From the NCBI GenBank assembly GCA_018257865.1, contig JAEUBA010000031.1, positions 186,001 to 250,000 of the forward strand: DNA of 64,000 bases, read 5' to 3'. Position numbers and translations under genes: made by a program. Positions 1 through 12,477 of the stretch are shown here, piece after piece; positions within the stretch are counted from its first letter, which is position 1, and each line of letters starts with the position of its first letter. The DNA comes from Stereocaulon alpinum (taxonomy: Eukaryota; Ascomycota; Lecanoromycetes; Lecanorales; Stereocaulaceae). Under the pieces are notes generated by a model. It did no database searches and was not told the DNA's origin. It saw only the letters and a program-made list of their open reading frames with translations.

Positions 1-3000
1 AACCCCCCTACGCTGCTTTCTTCTCCCGGTCATCTTCATTGGATTCTTAGCATACGCTCGGAATCTGTTCATTCCACCCTCTCAATTCGGTATCGGCCAT
101 GCATCGCCCGTTAAGTCGCTCACAGATGCCCTAGGTCAGGCTGGAGGCAGGGACACGGTAGCGTTCGTCAACAATGGGTTTGCACGGGGCGACATCAATA
201 CGGTTATCAATGTTGTTGCAAATCAGGTCAAAGCCGAAGGAAAGATAGTGAAGATGCTGGCGCAAGAGGAGGACCTACTTACCACATGTCGAAGCTCACT
301 TCGTGGTGTTTCTAGCTGCTTTGCTGCCGCCGTCTTCTACAGCTCACCGACTGAGGGCCCGGGCGGTCATTGGAACTACAGCTTAAGGGCCGATGGAGGA
401 TTGGCGAGCAAGATCGATGTCACGAACAACAACAATGATCAAGAAATCTTCGCACTGCCACTCCAGCATGCTATCGACTTCGCTATTGCCGCCCAGAATA
501 CTAGCATTGACCAGGCGGCAGTACCCCCTCAGGTGAACGAATACAGCTACACTTCTATGACGCAACAACAGAGGAAAGACCAGATACGAACTCGATACAT
601 GGGTGGCATTATCCAAGTCCTCGGTGTGGCGTTCTTCATCGGTCTTGTTGGGGTAATTTATCAATCGGTCGGATTGATGGCTTCAGAGCGAGAGCTTGGA
701 ATGACCCAGATCATTGAGGCCTCAATGCCAAATAAGAGACGCTGGGAACCTCAAGCTATACGATTGTTGGCTAACCATATTGCTTTCGACATTATGTTTG
801 TACCTGGCTGGATCGCTATAGGTATGTGACCTTCCGAAAGCTCTCCGTGTTTCCAGCTTGCTGTCTGGGTCGTTCGCAACAGACTTCGAGAGCCACGACT
901 GATCTCTGCTTCCATATTCAAAGACGGCCTTTGTGTTTTATTGGGGATGCAACTAACTCCAAGCTCTACCCAGGTCTTATCCTCCGTTATGGTGTCTTTG
1001 CAAAGACGAACGCTGGCCTCCTCGTCTTGTTCAATATCCTTTCAGGGCTCTCGCTGTCCTCGTTTTCGATCTTCGGCGCCGCATTCTTTCACAAAGCACA
1101 ATTGAGTGGCATCGTAACAACAATCGTCGCACTTCTACTCGCCGTACTTGCACAAGTACTTCAGAATGCCAACACAGGAGCGGTCGCAATCCTCAGCCTG
1201 TTGTTTCCGCCAATGAATTATACGTTTTTCACCATCTTAATGGCTCGCTGGGAGCGCCAAAACATGCCAACAAACCTGATCAAGGCCGCCCCTCAGAATC
1301 CTTCCACACTCCCCGGCATTGCAATGTTCGTCTTCACGATTCTGCACATCATTCTGTTTCCTATCCTCGGCGCCTTCATCGAGAGAGCACTCTACGGCAC
1401 TGCCTCGAAAGGTCGTCAGCTTTCATCTGGCGTGGAAGGCTCAAATGCGGCCGTCCAGCTCACAGGGTTCACGAAGCGCTACAAGCCTTCCTGGTGGGCA
1501 CGCAACGTTGCTACAAAATTCGGAAAACGCAAGGAAACCGTTGTCGCCGTTGATGACTTGAACCTTACAATACCCCAAGGACAAATCATGGTATTACTTG
1601 GCGCAAACGGAAGCGGTAAATCAACCACTCTAGATGCTATAGCTGGCCTTAATACCGTTACGTCGGGCACCGTTGCTGTTGATGGATTTGGTGGGCTCGG
1701 AATTTGTCCCCAGCGCAATGTTCTCTGGGATGTTTTGACTGCTTTTGAGCACGTTCGAATATTCAATCGTTTGAAGTCCACCGGCAAGATCTCTTCAAAA
1801 GCAGAGATCGAAGAATTGATTGCAGCGTGCGATCTTGACAGAAAAATCGGTGCTCAAGCTCGTTATCTTTCTGGTGGGCAAAAACGGAAGCTCCAATTGA
1901 GCATGATGTTTACAGGCGGCTCACGCGTATGCTGTGTCGATGAATGCTCCAGTGGTGTCGACGCTCTCGCACGCAAGAAGTTATGGGATATCTTGATGAA
2001 CGAACGAGGAAAGCGTACGATCATCTTCACGACTCATTTTCTGGATGAAGCCGACCTGCTTTCTGACCAAATTGCTATCCTCTCCCGTGGAAGCCTTAAG
2101 GCGCAAGGATCAGCGGTGGAGCTAAAGCATCGTCTCGGTGGTGGTTACCGTATTCACGTCTTCAAAACACCAGGTGATGACCGGATTATACCATATTTTG
2201 AGGGTATGGCGACTAAGGAGCAATTTGACCGGACTGTCTTCACGGTGCCCAATTCGGCCCAGGCAGCGGACTTGATTCGATCATTAGACTCACTCGGTAT
2301 CAAGAATTACGAGATTAGTTCGCCAACCATCGAGGAGATCTTCTTCAATGTGGCAGAAGACTTAGAAACTTTGTCTGCCCCTCCGGCGAATGGTCACGAT
2401 ACGCCTCGTAGCCATCCTAGCCCTACAGGGAAATTAGGTGGAGAGGTGATGGTAGCCGAGGACAAGAAAGACAGCTTGAAAGACAGCGACAACGCCCTCA
2501 AGCTTCAGACCGGCAAGAGGATTGGGATACTGCGCCAAGCCTTAACTCTTTTCCGAAAGCGCTGGACTGTCTTCCAGAGAAACTACATCCCTTACGTGGC
2601 TGCTTTCTTGATACCAGTCGTTGCAGCTGGCTTGGTTACTCTGTTCCTCAAGGGCTTCACTGCCACAGGGTGCTCTCCAACCGCTGCCTTCACGCCCTCG
2701 CAAATACAGTCATTACTGTCGCAAGCCAAGTACGATCTCGTCATCGGACCTGCAAGCAGAATCTCGCCTGAGGCCCTCGCACGTCTCGAAGCCACTCTTC
2801 CTGGTGGCAACGCGACCGGCTCTAGTGGTAGTGGACTGTCGGATTTGACGTCATCTGTGCATACAGTCGATGGGACTTTGGAGGATTTCAACAACTATAT
2901 CAACCACTTCTACGCGAACGTCACCCCTGGGGGGTTCTTCCTTGGCGACAACGCAAGTCCTCCGACGTTTGCTTGGAAAGGTGACGGCGCTGATATCTCG

Positions 3001-5036
3001 CTTGCCACTATCACGCAGAATGCTCTGGACACTCTCCTGCTGAATGTTTCCATCTCCAGCCAGTACCAGGCTTTCGACTCTCCATGGGTGCCTGGGATTG
3101 GCAAAACTTTGCAGCTTATAGTGTACTTTGGACTTGCTATGTGTGCCTATCCTGCGTTTTTCGCCCTTTATCCGACGCTGGAGCGCTTGCGAAACGTCCG
3201 GCAGCTACACTATAGTAATGGCGTTCGGTCAATTTCTTTGTGGTCTGCCTACCTGGTAAGTCAACGATCGAGGTTGTCTGTATCCCGTATGAGCTACTCC
3301 GTACTAATCTCTGCCGATAGGCCTTCGACTTCATAATCGTCCTCGCAACAAGCGTGCTCGCCATTGTAATCTTCCGAGGTGTCAGTGACGCCTGGTATCA
3401 CATCGAGTACCTCTTCGTGGTCTTTTTTCTCTACGGCATAGCTTCGACTCTCATGTCGTATGTCATATCCTTAGTGGCAAGGTCTCAACTTGCAGCATTT
3501 GCTTTCTCGGCTGGGGGCCAGGCCGTCATGTTCCTTTTATACTTTATCGCGTACCTGAGTGTTTTGACCTACGCTCCAACGACTCAAGTCGATAACGACT
3601 TGCTAATTGCGCACTTCACTATTGGCCTTATCACACCCGCTGGAAATCTAGTTCGGGCGTTGTTCGTGGCGCTGAATGTCTTCGCTACCACTTGCGAAGG
3701 ACACACCACCCTTGCCTCTTACCCGGGAAGAATCACTCTATACGGTGGGCCAATACTTTACCTCATTGGACAGTCTTTCTTCCTCTTTGGGCTATGTTTA
3801 TGGAATGATAGCGGATCTATCTGGGCTAGAATACGCCGAAAGCAATACAAATCCGAAGACGCCGAAGAGGCAGATGTCCTCGACGACGAGATCGCCGGGG
3901 AGGTTAAACGGGTCGCCGCCTCTTCAGACGACGGTCTACGTGTCCAACACATCACGAAAGCCTACGGTAGTAACGTTGCCGTGCAGGATATCACCTTTGG
4001 AGTCAAGCGCGGCGAAGTCTTCGCCTTGCTTGGGCCAAACGGGGCCGGGAAGTCCACCACAATCTCCCTCATCCGGGGCGACATCCTCCCTTCCCACACC
4101 AGCGGCGAAATTTTTGTCGAAGATATCCCTATTAGCAAGCGGCGAGCAGCAGCTCGTGATCACCTTGGTGTATGCCCTCAAGTCGATGCCTGTGATCAAA
4201 TGACCGTTCTCGAGCACCTTCACTTCTACGCTCGTGTCCGCGGCGTTGATGACGTGGAGCATAATGTCCACGAAGTCATTGGCGCAGTGGGTCTTGGCCC
4301 GTTCCAGCACCGCATGGCAGCCAAGCTCTCCGGCGGAAACAAGCGAAAGCTATCCCTTGCAATCGCGCTAATGGGAAATCCCTCAGTACTTCTCCTCGAC
4401 GAGCCATCCTCGGGCATGGACGTCTGCGCAAAGCGTGTCATGTGGCGCACTCTTGCCTCCGTCGTTCCCGGCCGTAGTCTCGTACTCACAACGCACAGCA
4501 TGGAAGAAGCGGACGCGTTAGCTGACCGGGCCGGCATCATGGGTAAAAAGATGCTAGCGCTAGGCACTAGCGAAGGCCTAAGACGGAAACACGGGGACAG
4601 GTACCACGTCCATCTGATCATGACAACAGCTCCTCACACGCCAGATGCCGACATGGACAAGATCAAAGCCTGGATCAAAGCCAACCTCGCCGGCGCAGCA
4701 GTAGAAGACAAGACATTTCACGGCCAACTGCGCTTCTCAGTTCCCGCTAGCCGTCCGGCTACAGAAGTATATGCCACAGACTCCAAGCAAGCCGAATCCA
4801 GCATAAACACCATCCAAGCAGACAAGGACAGAGAGGCCAACCGCAGCGGTATCGGCGCTCTGTTCACGCTCCTAGAGGCACACAAAGAAGAGCTAGGGTT
4901 CGAATACTATTCCGTCAGCCAGACAACACTCGATCAAGTCTTCTTGACAATTGTAGGCAAGCACAACATCGAGGAAGAGAATTACGGAAAAGTCGTTAGA
5001 AGAAAGGGATGGGGACAGAGGTTATTGTGTCGATAG
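1..5036 (+). CDS. ABCA-type (ABC1 family) full-size ABC transporter, 5' partial
   Basis: The open frame runs off the left edge, so the first few residues and the start codon are missing. Exons that keep the frame are <2..821, 974..3255 and 3321..5036, giving about 1605 visible residues. The first intron (822-973) joins WIAIG to LILRYGVF and carries a CTAAC branch site; the second (3256-3320) has GTAAGT and TACTAAT. The layout is TMD-NBD-TMD-NBD. NBD1 has Walker A GANGSGKST and signature LSGGQKRK, but its Walker B reads CCVDECSSG instead of the usual LDEPSSG. NBD2 is canonical: GPNGAGKST, LSGGNKRK, LLLDEPSSGMD. ABCA proteins usually move lipids or other hydrophobic compounds; the substrate here cannot be read from sequence. 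The first visible helix (residues about 5-23) is followed by a large loop, as in the family. Confidence 0.93.
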
Positions 5037-5955
5037 AGGAAGAATCTTTACATGACGTTACAGACGCATAGCATAACAGGAGCGAGTTGCATCGCAAGGG
5101 CGCACTTTTTGGTATGTCTTGGAGTACGATGGAGATCTTCTTTACATTCGTAATGAGTTATAATGATATAGACGGGGGTATACTCCAGTAACTGACATAG
5201 CTATAGCTTATATATATATTTCCTCCTTCATTATCCTAGATACACGCATCCTAATCCCATCCCCCCACAAACCTACCACTCATCCCTCCTATTGTGCGCT
5301 AGAGCCATCAGTACCAGAGCTCTGTATACGGTAATTACCTCACTTCATACCTCAAGCAACAGGTAGGCGTCTCAGCTGGGAGGCTTGTAGTGAAGCTAGG
5401 CAGGATATTTGGTTTGCATATCGCGTGGGTAGTAGGACAACATCTCAACTCGATATGCGCCGGCAAGTATGTCGACGGAGGCATCGATTCTTGTCATTCA
5501 GGTATTGTGAGTGGAGTGTGTGGGTCATCGATGTTGGTGAGAGTGATATTTTCGGGCAAAGGTCTCTGGTGGGATTATTAGGGGTGTACGTGTATGGGCT
5601 TTTGGGTCGTGAAGAGCGGCTGGGACGTGTGGATGGAGGGGATGGGTTGGGTTAGGTGGGGTGGGATAAGAGATAGGAATGTGGGAATGGGTGTTGGTGA
5701 ATTGGGAATAGAAAGATTCGTGGGTAGCATGTGGGGATGAGGTTGGGGCGTTAGATATCAGGAGACAGGAGCTGAGGGGGGGCCGTGAGTCAATGAGAGT
5801 ATTACTGCGTCATGAATGATTTTGCACGTCTAGTAAAAGTCATGGTCGTATCGTCCGATTTTCCAAGTCCAATGTCCGCTATCTATTCCACATAACACAC
5901 ATCCCAGCATGAAAGAGGCGTTCGCTGTGTACGTCGTCTACCGCATCACGGCCCC
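5037..5955. other. Intergenic, convergent 3' ends
   Basis: This lies between the ABC transporter and the minus-strand membrane protein gene, so it should hold both 3' UTRs. It is AT-rich around 5150-5220 (TATATATATAT) and G-rich on the plus strand around 5635-5680. The short open frames here have no recognisable domain. Confidence 0.6.
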
Positions 5956-6651
5956 TCAAGCATATGAAGCACCACCCGAGACCTTGCTCTCACGGTCTTC
6001 CTTGAACACCAAGAAAGCAGTGACGAAGAAAGAGACACTGTCCAACTGTTAGCAAGTTGTGCTCCAGCACCGACTGACCGATGGTAACTGGGGACTCACA
6101 TCTCAACAAAAGTAAAAGCAATGCACACATCCCAGCTGATAGTAGGTTGATCTGTCCACCGCTTTCCCGTGCTGTCCGTCCCACTAGCATAACACGTATC
6201 TACACCGTCGAGAGTTGTAGCCCTTCTTTCGCAGTTCTTCTTTCTCAGCATCAATGTTGCTGTAGCGACCCAGAGGAGGAGCATGATGACTTCAATGGCG
6301 ATGCGGAGGACCGTGCGCATGGTGGAGCCGCCGGAGAAGGGGTTCTTGTTGAGGTGGTTCAAAATTATGGTGTGGAGAGTTATTGCGAAGGTGAGGATCA
6401 CGGAGATGACTATGGTGCTTGTTAGCATGCTGTCGCCAAGGTTGGTAGGGTCGTGGCTTTTGTAATGGGTGGTGAAGAGTATGATTGTGTGAGTTGTGGT
6501 ACATACTCGCTACTGCTATGGGCCCATTGATGTTCGTCCACCAGCCTCGATGCACGCCAGCATAACTGATAAGGACGAGGACACCGAGTGCGAAACCGAA
6601 TTGCCAGATTCGGGCTCCGTAGAGCGTTTTGGGGTTGCTGAGGATAGACAT
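5956..6651 (-). CDS. Four-pass MARVEL-like membrane protein
   Basis: Three exons on the minus strand give about 195 residues: 6651-6503, 6456-6100 and 6037-5956. The protein starts MSILSNPKTLYG. It has four hydrophobic segments: WQFGFALGVLVLISYAGV, MLTSTIVISVILTFAITL, VLRIAIEVIMLLLWVATA and ISWDVCIAFTFVEM running into FFVTAFLV. This four-helix pattern with short loops, and a Cys pair in the last loop region, matches fungal MARVEL-domain proteins, which sit in plasma membrane or vesicle membranes. The last intron (6099-6038, GTGAGT) is clear. The first intron is less certain: keeping the frame needs a weak GTACCA donor at 6502, although a perfect GTATGT lies 4 bp upstream. Function is unknown beyond membrane residence. 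Confidence 0.72.
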
Positions 6652-8186
6652 AACGATGGTGAATGGTGAGGTTGTTAGAGGAAGTTCAGTATTCCTCAAG
6701 GTGGGAATTGAACTTGGAAAGGCTGAGGCGTGCTTCCTCAACCTGAAAGAGAGAGAATTACGTGGCACCCGCGCGCAATCTTGAATGATTTGGGAGGTAT
6801 GGTTTGCTGGTCACACAGTTTTGGGAAGGAGCCACGAATATGGAGATTGAAGACAGATAAGACAGATCGCAGAACGAACAGCAGCAGCAGCAGCAGCAGA
6901 CAGATATACCCACCTTGACTCACGCCCAACTACAATGCACAGCCCTCTCCAGAGCTGAGCTCCAATCAGAGAGATCCCCGCACAAAAGGGCACTAGGTGT
7001 AGGTGTAGGCATAGGGTAGCACTTACAGGCATAGTGCTCCCAAACGATTCACGAATCCTTCACTGTGCAGCGTTTACCGTGTGGGTTGAATCCTTTAAAG
7101 CTTAAGGGTCGCCTCTTGCATATGGCCACGCTAAGTGATTGGTCGCGGCAGATGCATACGTATCAGGAGCTCAAGACGAGAAGGATTGTGCGCTACGGCT
7201 AAACACAGCCCTGCCGCCTTGGCGGGAGGTTTCAGATTAATTTGGAGTGTACGTTGCCTATCAGTCTTCGGAAATGTGCTGATAGTAGGGCCGGTCATGT
7301 CTCCATGCTTTGCTCAATTGCGTGTTGAGAGATTCAGCCGTTGACGTGCTCGACCAAAGTGTTTTGCATTTGTTGGAGCCCCCGTTTCAGACACGCGCGT
7401 TGCATTCTCTCATTGCTGATGAAACGTCTCATCAATACGTAGTCATTATAGGACGGGCTTTTTCGACGAGCCACCGCAGTTTCCTATTATGAAGGAGTTA
7501 GAGGTCTGATGGAAACATACATGAATCGATCTCGATGACTGCTGGGCAGTGAAAGGAGGGGCTGGTTGAGGCTGCGGGTGCCAAGCTGGATTTAAGCTAG
7601 CCTGACTGAGGGCGACATGTCTCGCGTGTCTAAATTTAGCTTCATTCAAGCCAATGTATACCTATCCCTGTTTGCTAAGCCACAACTGGTTGTTTTCTTT
7701 CTCAAGTTGAAACTGTTGACGATGATCCCATTCATGTGCAGACTAGGACTCTAGGGATAGTTCGGGTTTTCCCCCTGTTTGCTGTCCCGTGATTCTTGGG
7801 TCTAGTTAAGATCGAACGGGATTACTGTGACCGTGGGTTGATCAGCCGAGCCAGTATGAAATAAGATAAGTAGTGTTGTCACTTGTACAGTATATCCAAG
7901 TGTATTGCATGTTCATAGCCGATGATCTATATAATTGCCTTACTTGTTTAGTCTGCTGTCCAAGAATGTCATCCAGTATTAGGAGGTAGAAGGTAGGGAA
8001 GAGAACTTCTCCCTATAAAGATAGGTCGACAGTCTCCAGAAGTGGAATGTTCCAGAACAGCATAGTCAATGCACAGTACATGGTTACTAAGCGTGTACGA
8101 TAAGGCTGCAACATTGTTTGTCTACCCCTAACATTGATTTTCACCTTCTATTTCAGTTTGGTAAAGCATCGATCGCTTCTCGCAAC
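6652..8186. other. Divergent intergenic region
   Basis: This separates the minus-strand MARVEL-like gene from the plus-strand FtsJ-like gene and should hold both promoters. I see a (CAG)7 tract at 6879-6899 but no RNA gene and no convincing coding frame. A short hydrophobic minus-strand frame near 7032-6811 could be leader sequence or chance. Confidence 0.5.
6879..6899. repeat. (CAG)7 microsatellite
   Basis: Seven perfect CAG units lie upstream of the minus-strand membrane protein gene. The tract is probably non-coding (5' region of that gene). Confidence 0.9.
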
Positions 8187-9486
8187 ATGGAGAGCAGAAA
8201 TGTTGACTCTGTGGCAGCGCACAAGGGTGAATGTCCGCCCAAGCTAGGCCGTAAGAGTCAGTTATGCAGTTCGTTCTTAGCAGCTCGTTCGGCTGTATTT
8301 CGAGAGCTGATGGAGATAAGACATCAAGTAAGTCGTACGCCCTCACATCGAATACTCTAGGTGGGCTGGGAGAGATGTAGTCAACCAACGCTTCACGCAG
8401 GGATGGGAAAACCCGAACGGCGATACCCACTTCCAGCAGCAGCGCAGACAAGCAGACCAAGCCTCCGTCCAAGCCCGCAAATACCTCTACAATATGATGC
8501 AGCGAATTGGTACCGAGACGCAAGACGCTACTGGCGCCTTGACAATACCACATCCCAGTCCACAAGTCCTCGATCTTTGTATGGCTCCAGGAGGCTACAC
8601 TTCGTCAGCCCTGAAGTATAACCCTCAATGCCATGTCTGTGCTATCACTCTACCCGAAAGTCGAGGCGGACATCAAGTATTCGTGCCACACGGGAAGAAA
8701 GACTCGCACGTTGAATTGTGGAAAACGGACATCACTATGCTGGCAGAAGAATTCGGCGTCGCATCCATCCCAGCCGATCATCCTGACGCAGGAAACTTCT
8801 CCACCAAGCGACCCTGGCACGACACATCATTCGATCTCGTCTTCTGCGATGGCCAAGTCCTCAGGACCCACAGCGTTGCCAATTATCGTGCACGGAAAGA
8901 GGCTACTCGACTGATCTGCAGCCAACTCATTCTAGCTATGCAACGCATCAAGCCAGGTGGAACGTTCATAATGCTCCTGCACAAACCTGAGATGTGGCAG
9001 ACTATGAGACTCCTCAGTATGTTCGACAGAATCGCCACCATTAGATTGTTCAAACCAGCGAAGACGCATGCAACGAGAGGCTCTTTCTACCTGATTGCAA
9101 CGAATGTCGATCCAGAGCTCACAGCGGCCGTGGAGGCAGTCGCTGAGTGGAAAACGGCATGGAAAGAGGCAACGTTTCCCGACAACGTCGATGATCATAA
9201 TGATACCGAACATGATAACGAACACATGGGTGAGAACGCTGAGGAGACCGATGAACAGAATAAAGAGGAGGTATCTGAGCTTCTTGCAAGCTTTGGCGAA
9301 CGCCTGATCGAGTTGAGTGAGCATGTTTGGCGTATACAAAAGGATGCACTGAAGAAGGCGCCTTGGTTCACAGCCCTAAAAGGGGAGGCAACACTTGGAT
9401 CTCCAAGCAAGAGACCTACTGTGGTAGAGTCTAAAAGTGACGATGACACGGCTGCAATGATGCGGCGATTGGGTGTTGGTGACTGA
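8187..9486 (+). CDS. FtsJ/RrmJ-like SAM-dependent methyltransferase
   Basis: Two exons, 8187..8327 and 8401..9486, give 408 residues. The intron (GTAAGT ... CACGCAG) joins MEIRHQ to GWENPNGD in frame. The SAM site is LDLCMAPGGYTSSALK, the hallmark D-x-x-x-APGG of RrmJ/FtsJ 2'-O-methyltransferases. FDLVFCDGQ gives the acidic motif IV and GGTFIMLLHKPEMWQT the motif VI lysine. The last member of the usual K-D-K-E tetrad is not obvious: the strand reads RGSFYLIAT where an S-x-E-x-Y pattern is common. An acidic linker (residues about 310-340) leads to an extra alpha-helical tail. The likely substrate is RNA ribose, but which RNA is unknown. The start is the first in-frame ATG. Confidence 0.8.
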
Positions 9487-10197
9487 GGTTAGTTTGGCGC
9501 TCTTCAAGCACCAATATTGACGGCATATCAGCTCCTCCGACGTGAGAACGCATCATGGCCTTCTTGGTTTTGAGCTGCAAATAAGCCAAAGCAAAGGGTT
9601 TCGTTGCATGACATTGTGGATGTAAACATCTGACGAGACGTAATTTGCATCGTTCTCCCTCGAGTGTACCCGATACTGGACTTCTGGCTCCTCTAATCAC
9701 TGTGTCTTCAGACATTCCAATCAGATTCGGAGCAGTGAGTATCACCATCCCAACTTGTCTTGAGGAAGCCACTGGTACTCTATAGTTCCGCGTCAGTTCC
9801 ATTAGCTTCTCGATTGCTTACTCAAAACATGAGGCCGCCTCTTACCTATGTCCTGGGTCCAGAGATCTTGCTAGTGCCTAGCTTGTCATTCCGGAGAGCT
9901 TGCTATGTTTACGCTCATTCGCCCTGCATTTGACCAAGATGACAGTTCCACTTGGTCTTTGCTGACCACTTCTACCCCATACACGTGAACGGTGTTGGCC
10001 CATTCCAGGATGCCACCCTCCACATGTATCAGCACTTCCTTAGCCTCGACGAGCTCAGAGTGTCACCGTTCCAGCTCTTACGCCAGTAGCCTCAAAATCT
10101 GCCATTAAAGCTACTCACAGCCACTCCCTCATTCCTCGTAGCCATCCAGCAAAAATCATACCATAACAATGCATTCCACAGCCCCAACAACCCGTCC
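9487..10197. other. Intergenic, convergent 3' ends
   Basis: This lies between the 3' ends of the FtsJ-like gene and the ankyrin gene. A minus-strand open frame (9802-9431) overlaps the FtsJ gene end, has no domain I recognise, and is probably chance. No RNA gene is seen. Confidence 0.5.
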
Positions 10198-10903
10198 TCA
10201 GCTCTTCCCCACTCCCGCATCTCCCACAACCCGCTCCCTCTCCCCACTCCCCTCCCCATCCTCCGCTCCCACCCCTTCAACCTCCTCTTCCTCTCCTCCC
10301 TCCCTATCCTCCACCCCTCCCCCCTCCCCCGCACCCCTCCCCCCCCTAACCCTCAACCACTCCCCAACCTCCACCCGCCCCGCCCCCTCAGCCTCATCAA
10401 CCGCCTTCCTCCCCGCCTCATTCCTCCCATCCAAATCAGCACCCGCACCCACAAGCTCCATCACGGCATCAAGATGCCCATTCAGCGCAGCCCAGTGAAG
10501 AGGTGTGTTGCCAGCTACATTTCTTCGGTCTAGGAATGATGATTCTGCTGGGCAGGAAGAAGAAGAAGGAGACGCGCAGAGCGCGAGGAGGCATGTTATA
10601 GTTTCTATATGCATTAGGCAAAACCAAATGCGTAAGCCATTGCACGTGTTGGGTAGTGGTTATATATGGGGTTATCGTACCGGTATGTCCATTCGCACTC
10701 GCCATGTGCAAGAGGCTGTTGCCGGTGTCTGGATCTATAGTGGTTGCTAGGAGTGTGGAGGGTGTTGTGCTGAGGGTTTTTGCGAGGTGGGTGAGGGTTG
10801 AGTGGAGTTCGGTGGTTTCGCCGGTGCGGGAGAGGTAGAGGAGGTCGGAGATTTGGTCGGGTGGGAGTCCTGGTGTTGGGGAGGTTGCGGTTGCGGTTGG
10901 CAT
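10198..10903 (-). CDS. YAR1: YAR1-type small ankyrin repeat protein
   Basis: Two exons on the minus strand, 10903-10681 and 10604-10198, give about 209 residues. The intron has a GTACGA donor and a CATATAG acceptor and joins ASANGHT to ETITCLLALC. The protein opens with QISDLLYLSRTGE, then two ankyrin repeats: GNSLLHMASANGHTE (about 62-76) and GNTPLHWAALNGHLDAVMEL. The C-terminus is rich in Gly, Glu and Val. In yeast, Yar1 is the chaperone of ribosomal protein uS3 (Rps3) and aids 40S subunit assembly; length and ankyrin placement fit that family. The assignment is by architecture and is not certain. The coding strand is very G-rich in the last 60 codons, which shows as C-runs on the plus strand. 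Confidence 0.72.
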
Positions 10904-11232
10904 TTTAGGGTGGGGGGGTGAGGAGGGGAGGGGAGAATGGGCTGGGGTTTGATGGTTTTATAGATGATGACTGTGGGAAGAGTACGAAAGTCGAGTAGGG
11001 GTGCGAGATGCTTGGAAGGTCTCTAGGGACTATAGCGAGCTAGTGAATCTTTTTCTTATTTTGACTTTGACAGTTTTATTGATTTTGAGCCTCTTTACTC
11101 CAACCTTGGAAGCTTGCATGCTCTTTGACAATATAAAGTCGACATAGTCACAGATCATTAAGGACCAGCACGAATGCAACGCCTCGCTCCTCGACACGGT
11201 ATACATACATTTTTCTTTACCATAGCACGCGA
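10904..11232. other. Intergenic
   Basis: A short region between two minus-strand genes: promoter of the ankyrin gene and 3' end of the WW-domain gene. Nothing else is seen. Confidence 0.5.
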
Positions 11233-12048
11233 TCAATCTCTTAACCAAGCCCTCCTCTTCTCCTCCTTTTTCTCTTTCCTCTTCTCCTTGAAAGCCTTCA
11301 ACTCCTGCTTACTCAACTTCTTCCCGCTCCTTTCCGCCTTCAGACTTTTCCCGTTATGGCTGTTAGCCGCGGCATCAACATCAAAGAATGCACTCATCTG
11401 CCTTTTTGTCTTATTCTCATCATTATGATTTTCCGGATTGATAGTATGCGGCTGCCACTTCCCCGTGAACCGGTTGAACACCCCAGTAGCCGTGTAGATG
11501 GCCGCTGGATCAGCTCCTAGGAGCTGGACATTGGTATCATCTGGCACGGTTTGTTCTTGGGCGTAGGGAGCTGTGGGGTCGTAGTCGCCGTGTATTGCTG
11601 GATCGTAGCCTCCGTATGGGCGTTGGGGTAGAGGAGGCGATTCTGTTCCTGGTGCTTTTTCTATTCTGTCGTAGTTGCCTACGCCTGGTGCTGCAGTCGT
11701 AGCTTCGGGTACGCGAGGATTAGTCCATTGTGAGGTTTGTGTGAAGCGGTTATAGAAGTAGAATGCTTGTGCGGTACTGTCCCAGACCGGATCCCATCCA
11801 TCGTCCTCGACAGGTGGGGCTTCCATTGCCAGGGGGGGTGCTGTCTCGTTAGGTAGGGGTGGTGCCTCTGTTGATGTCTGATGAGAGACTCCTGGTGCAA
11901 GCTTCTCCACTTCTTGTTCCTGCAGCTTCTCCTCCTCTTTTCCCCGCAAGTGCTCGTCCTTGCCACGGTCTGGGGAAGCTTCTGCGGCTTCATTGCGGCT
12001 GGAGCTACCCGTCTCGCCATTGCTTCTGACAGGCTTAGATGTCGACAT
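11233..12048 (-). CDS. WW-domain protein with basic coiled C-terminus
   Basis: Single exon, 271 residues, starting at the ATG of MSTSKPVRSNGETG. The WW domain is near residues 83-116: GWDPVWDSTAQAFYFYNR followed by SQWTNPRVPE, with the two tryptophans and closing proline in place. Regions before and after are Pro/Glu-rich and likely disordered. The C-terminus KLSKQELKAFKEKRKEKK is a highly charged helix with nuclear-localisation-like clusters. WW domains bind proline-rich ligands; proteins of this shape in fungi are often linked to RNA processing or transcription, but this one cannot be placed more exactly. No intron is needed. Confidence 0.8.
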   Translation of the reverse strand: MSTSKPVRSNGETGSSSRNEAAEASPDRGKDEHLRGKEEEKLQEQEVEKLAPGVSHQTSTEAPPLPNETAPPLAMEAPPVEDDGWDPVWDSTAQAFYFYNRFTQTSQWTNPRVPEATTAAPGVGNYDRIEKAPGTESPPLPQRPYGGYDPAIHGDYDPTAPYAQEQTVPDDTNVQLLGADPAAIYTATGVFNRFTGKWQPHTINPENHNDENKTKRQMSAFFDVDAAANSHNGKSLKAERSGKKLSKQELKAFKEKRKEKKEEKRRAWLRD

Positions 12049-12477
12049 GCTGACTGCACTAAGATGCAAACGAGCTTAATGACAAGAAAACAGTATGAGT
12101 TCAGAGGATGCTAGACCTGTGACAAAGGTTATGGCAGGGATGGCAGCTGGTGCCGACCTCAACCGTGACTGGCTGCAGCTAATGACTAAGCAGATCTCGG
12201 CTATACCCGGCCTTAACAGGGATCATGCCTGATGACCCACATATTTGATGTGAGATGATGTCGGGTATCTGATGCCCCTCCATGCCCTGAATGCTGCCGA
12301 GCCCTCAAAAGGCGGTATGACCGAGTTTCTCCACCGTGAAAACCCCGATCATGGCCAGCTAACCTCACTTTTGATTACCTGTCTTGTCATCCACTGTTCA
12401 AGGCATCGTTTGTGCCTCTTCGTTTCTCGCCATTTTACTACGCATTATAGGACGAGTGCATCCACAACATCGCCAAG
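12049..12477. other. Divergent promoter region
   Basis: This lies between the WW-domain gene (minus) and the sugar transporter (plus), so it likely holds both promoters. No other feature is seen. Confidence 0.5.

Noticed and set aside
5635..5680. G-rich stretch resembling telomere-type repeat
   Set aside because: The GGGTTGGGTTAGG-like run is short and irregular and does not form TTAGGG units.
9431..9802. Minus-strand frame overlapping the end of the FtsJ-like gene
   Set aside because: It is antisense to a real gene, has no domain and no good start context.
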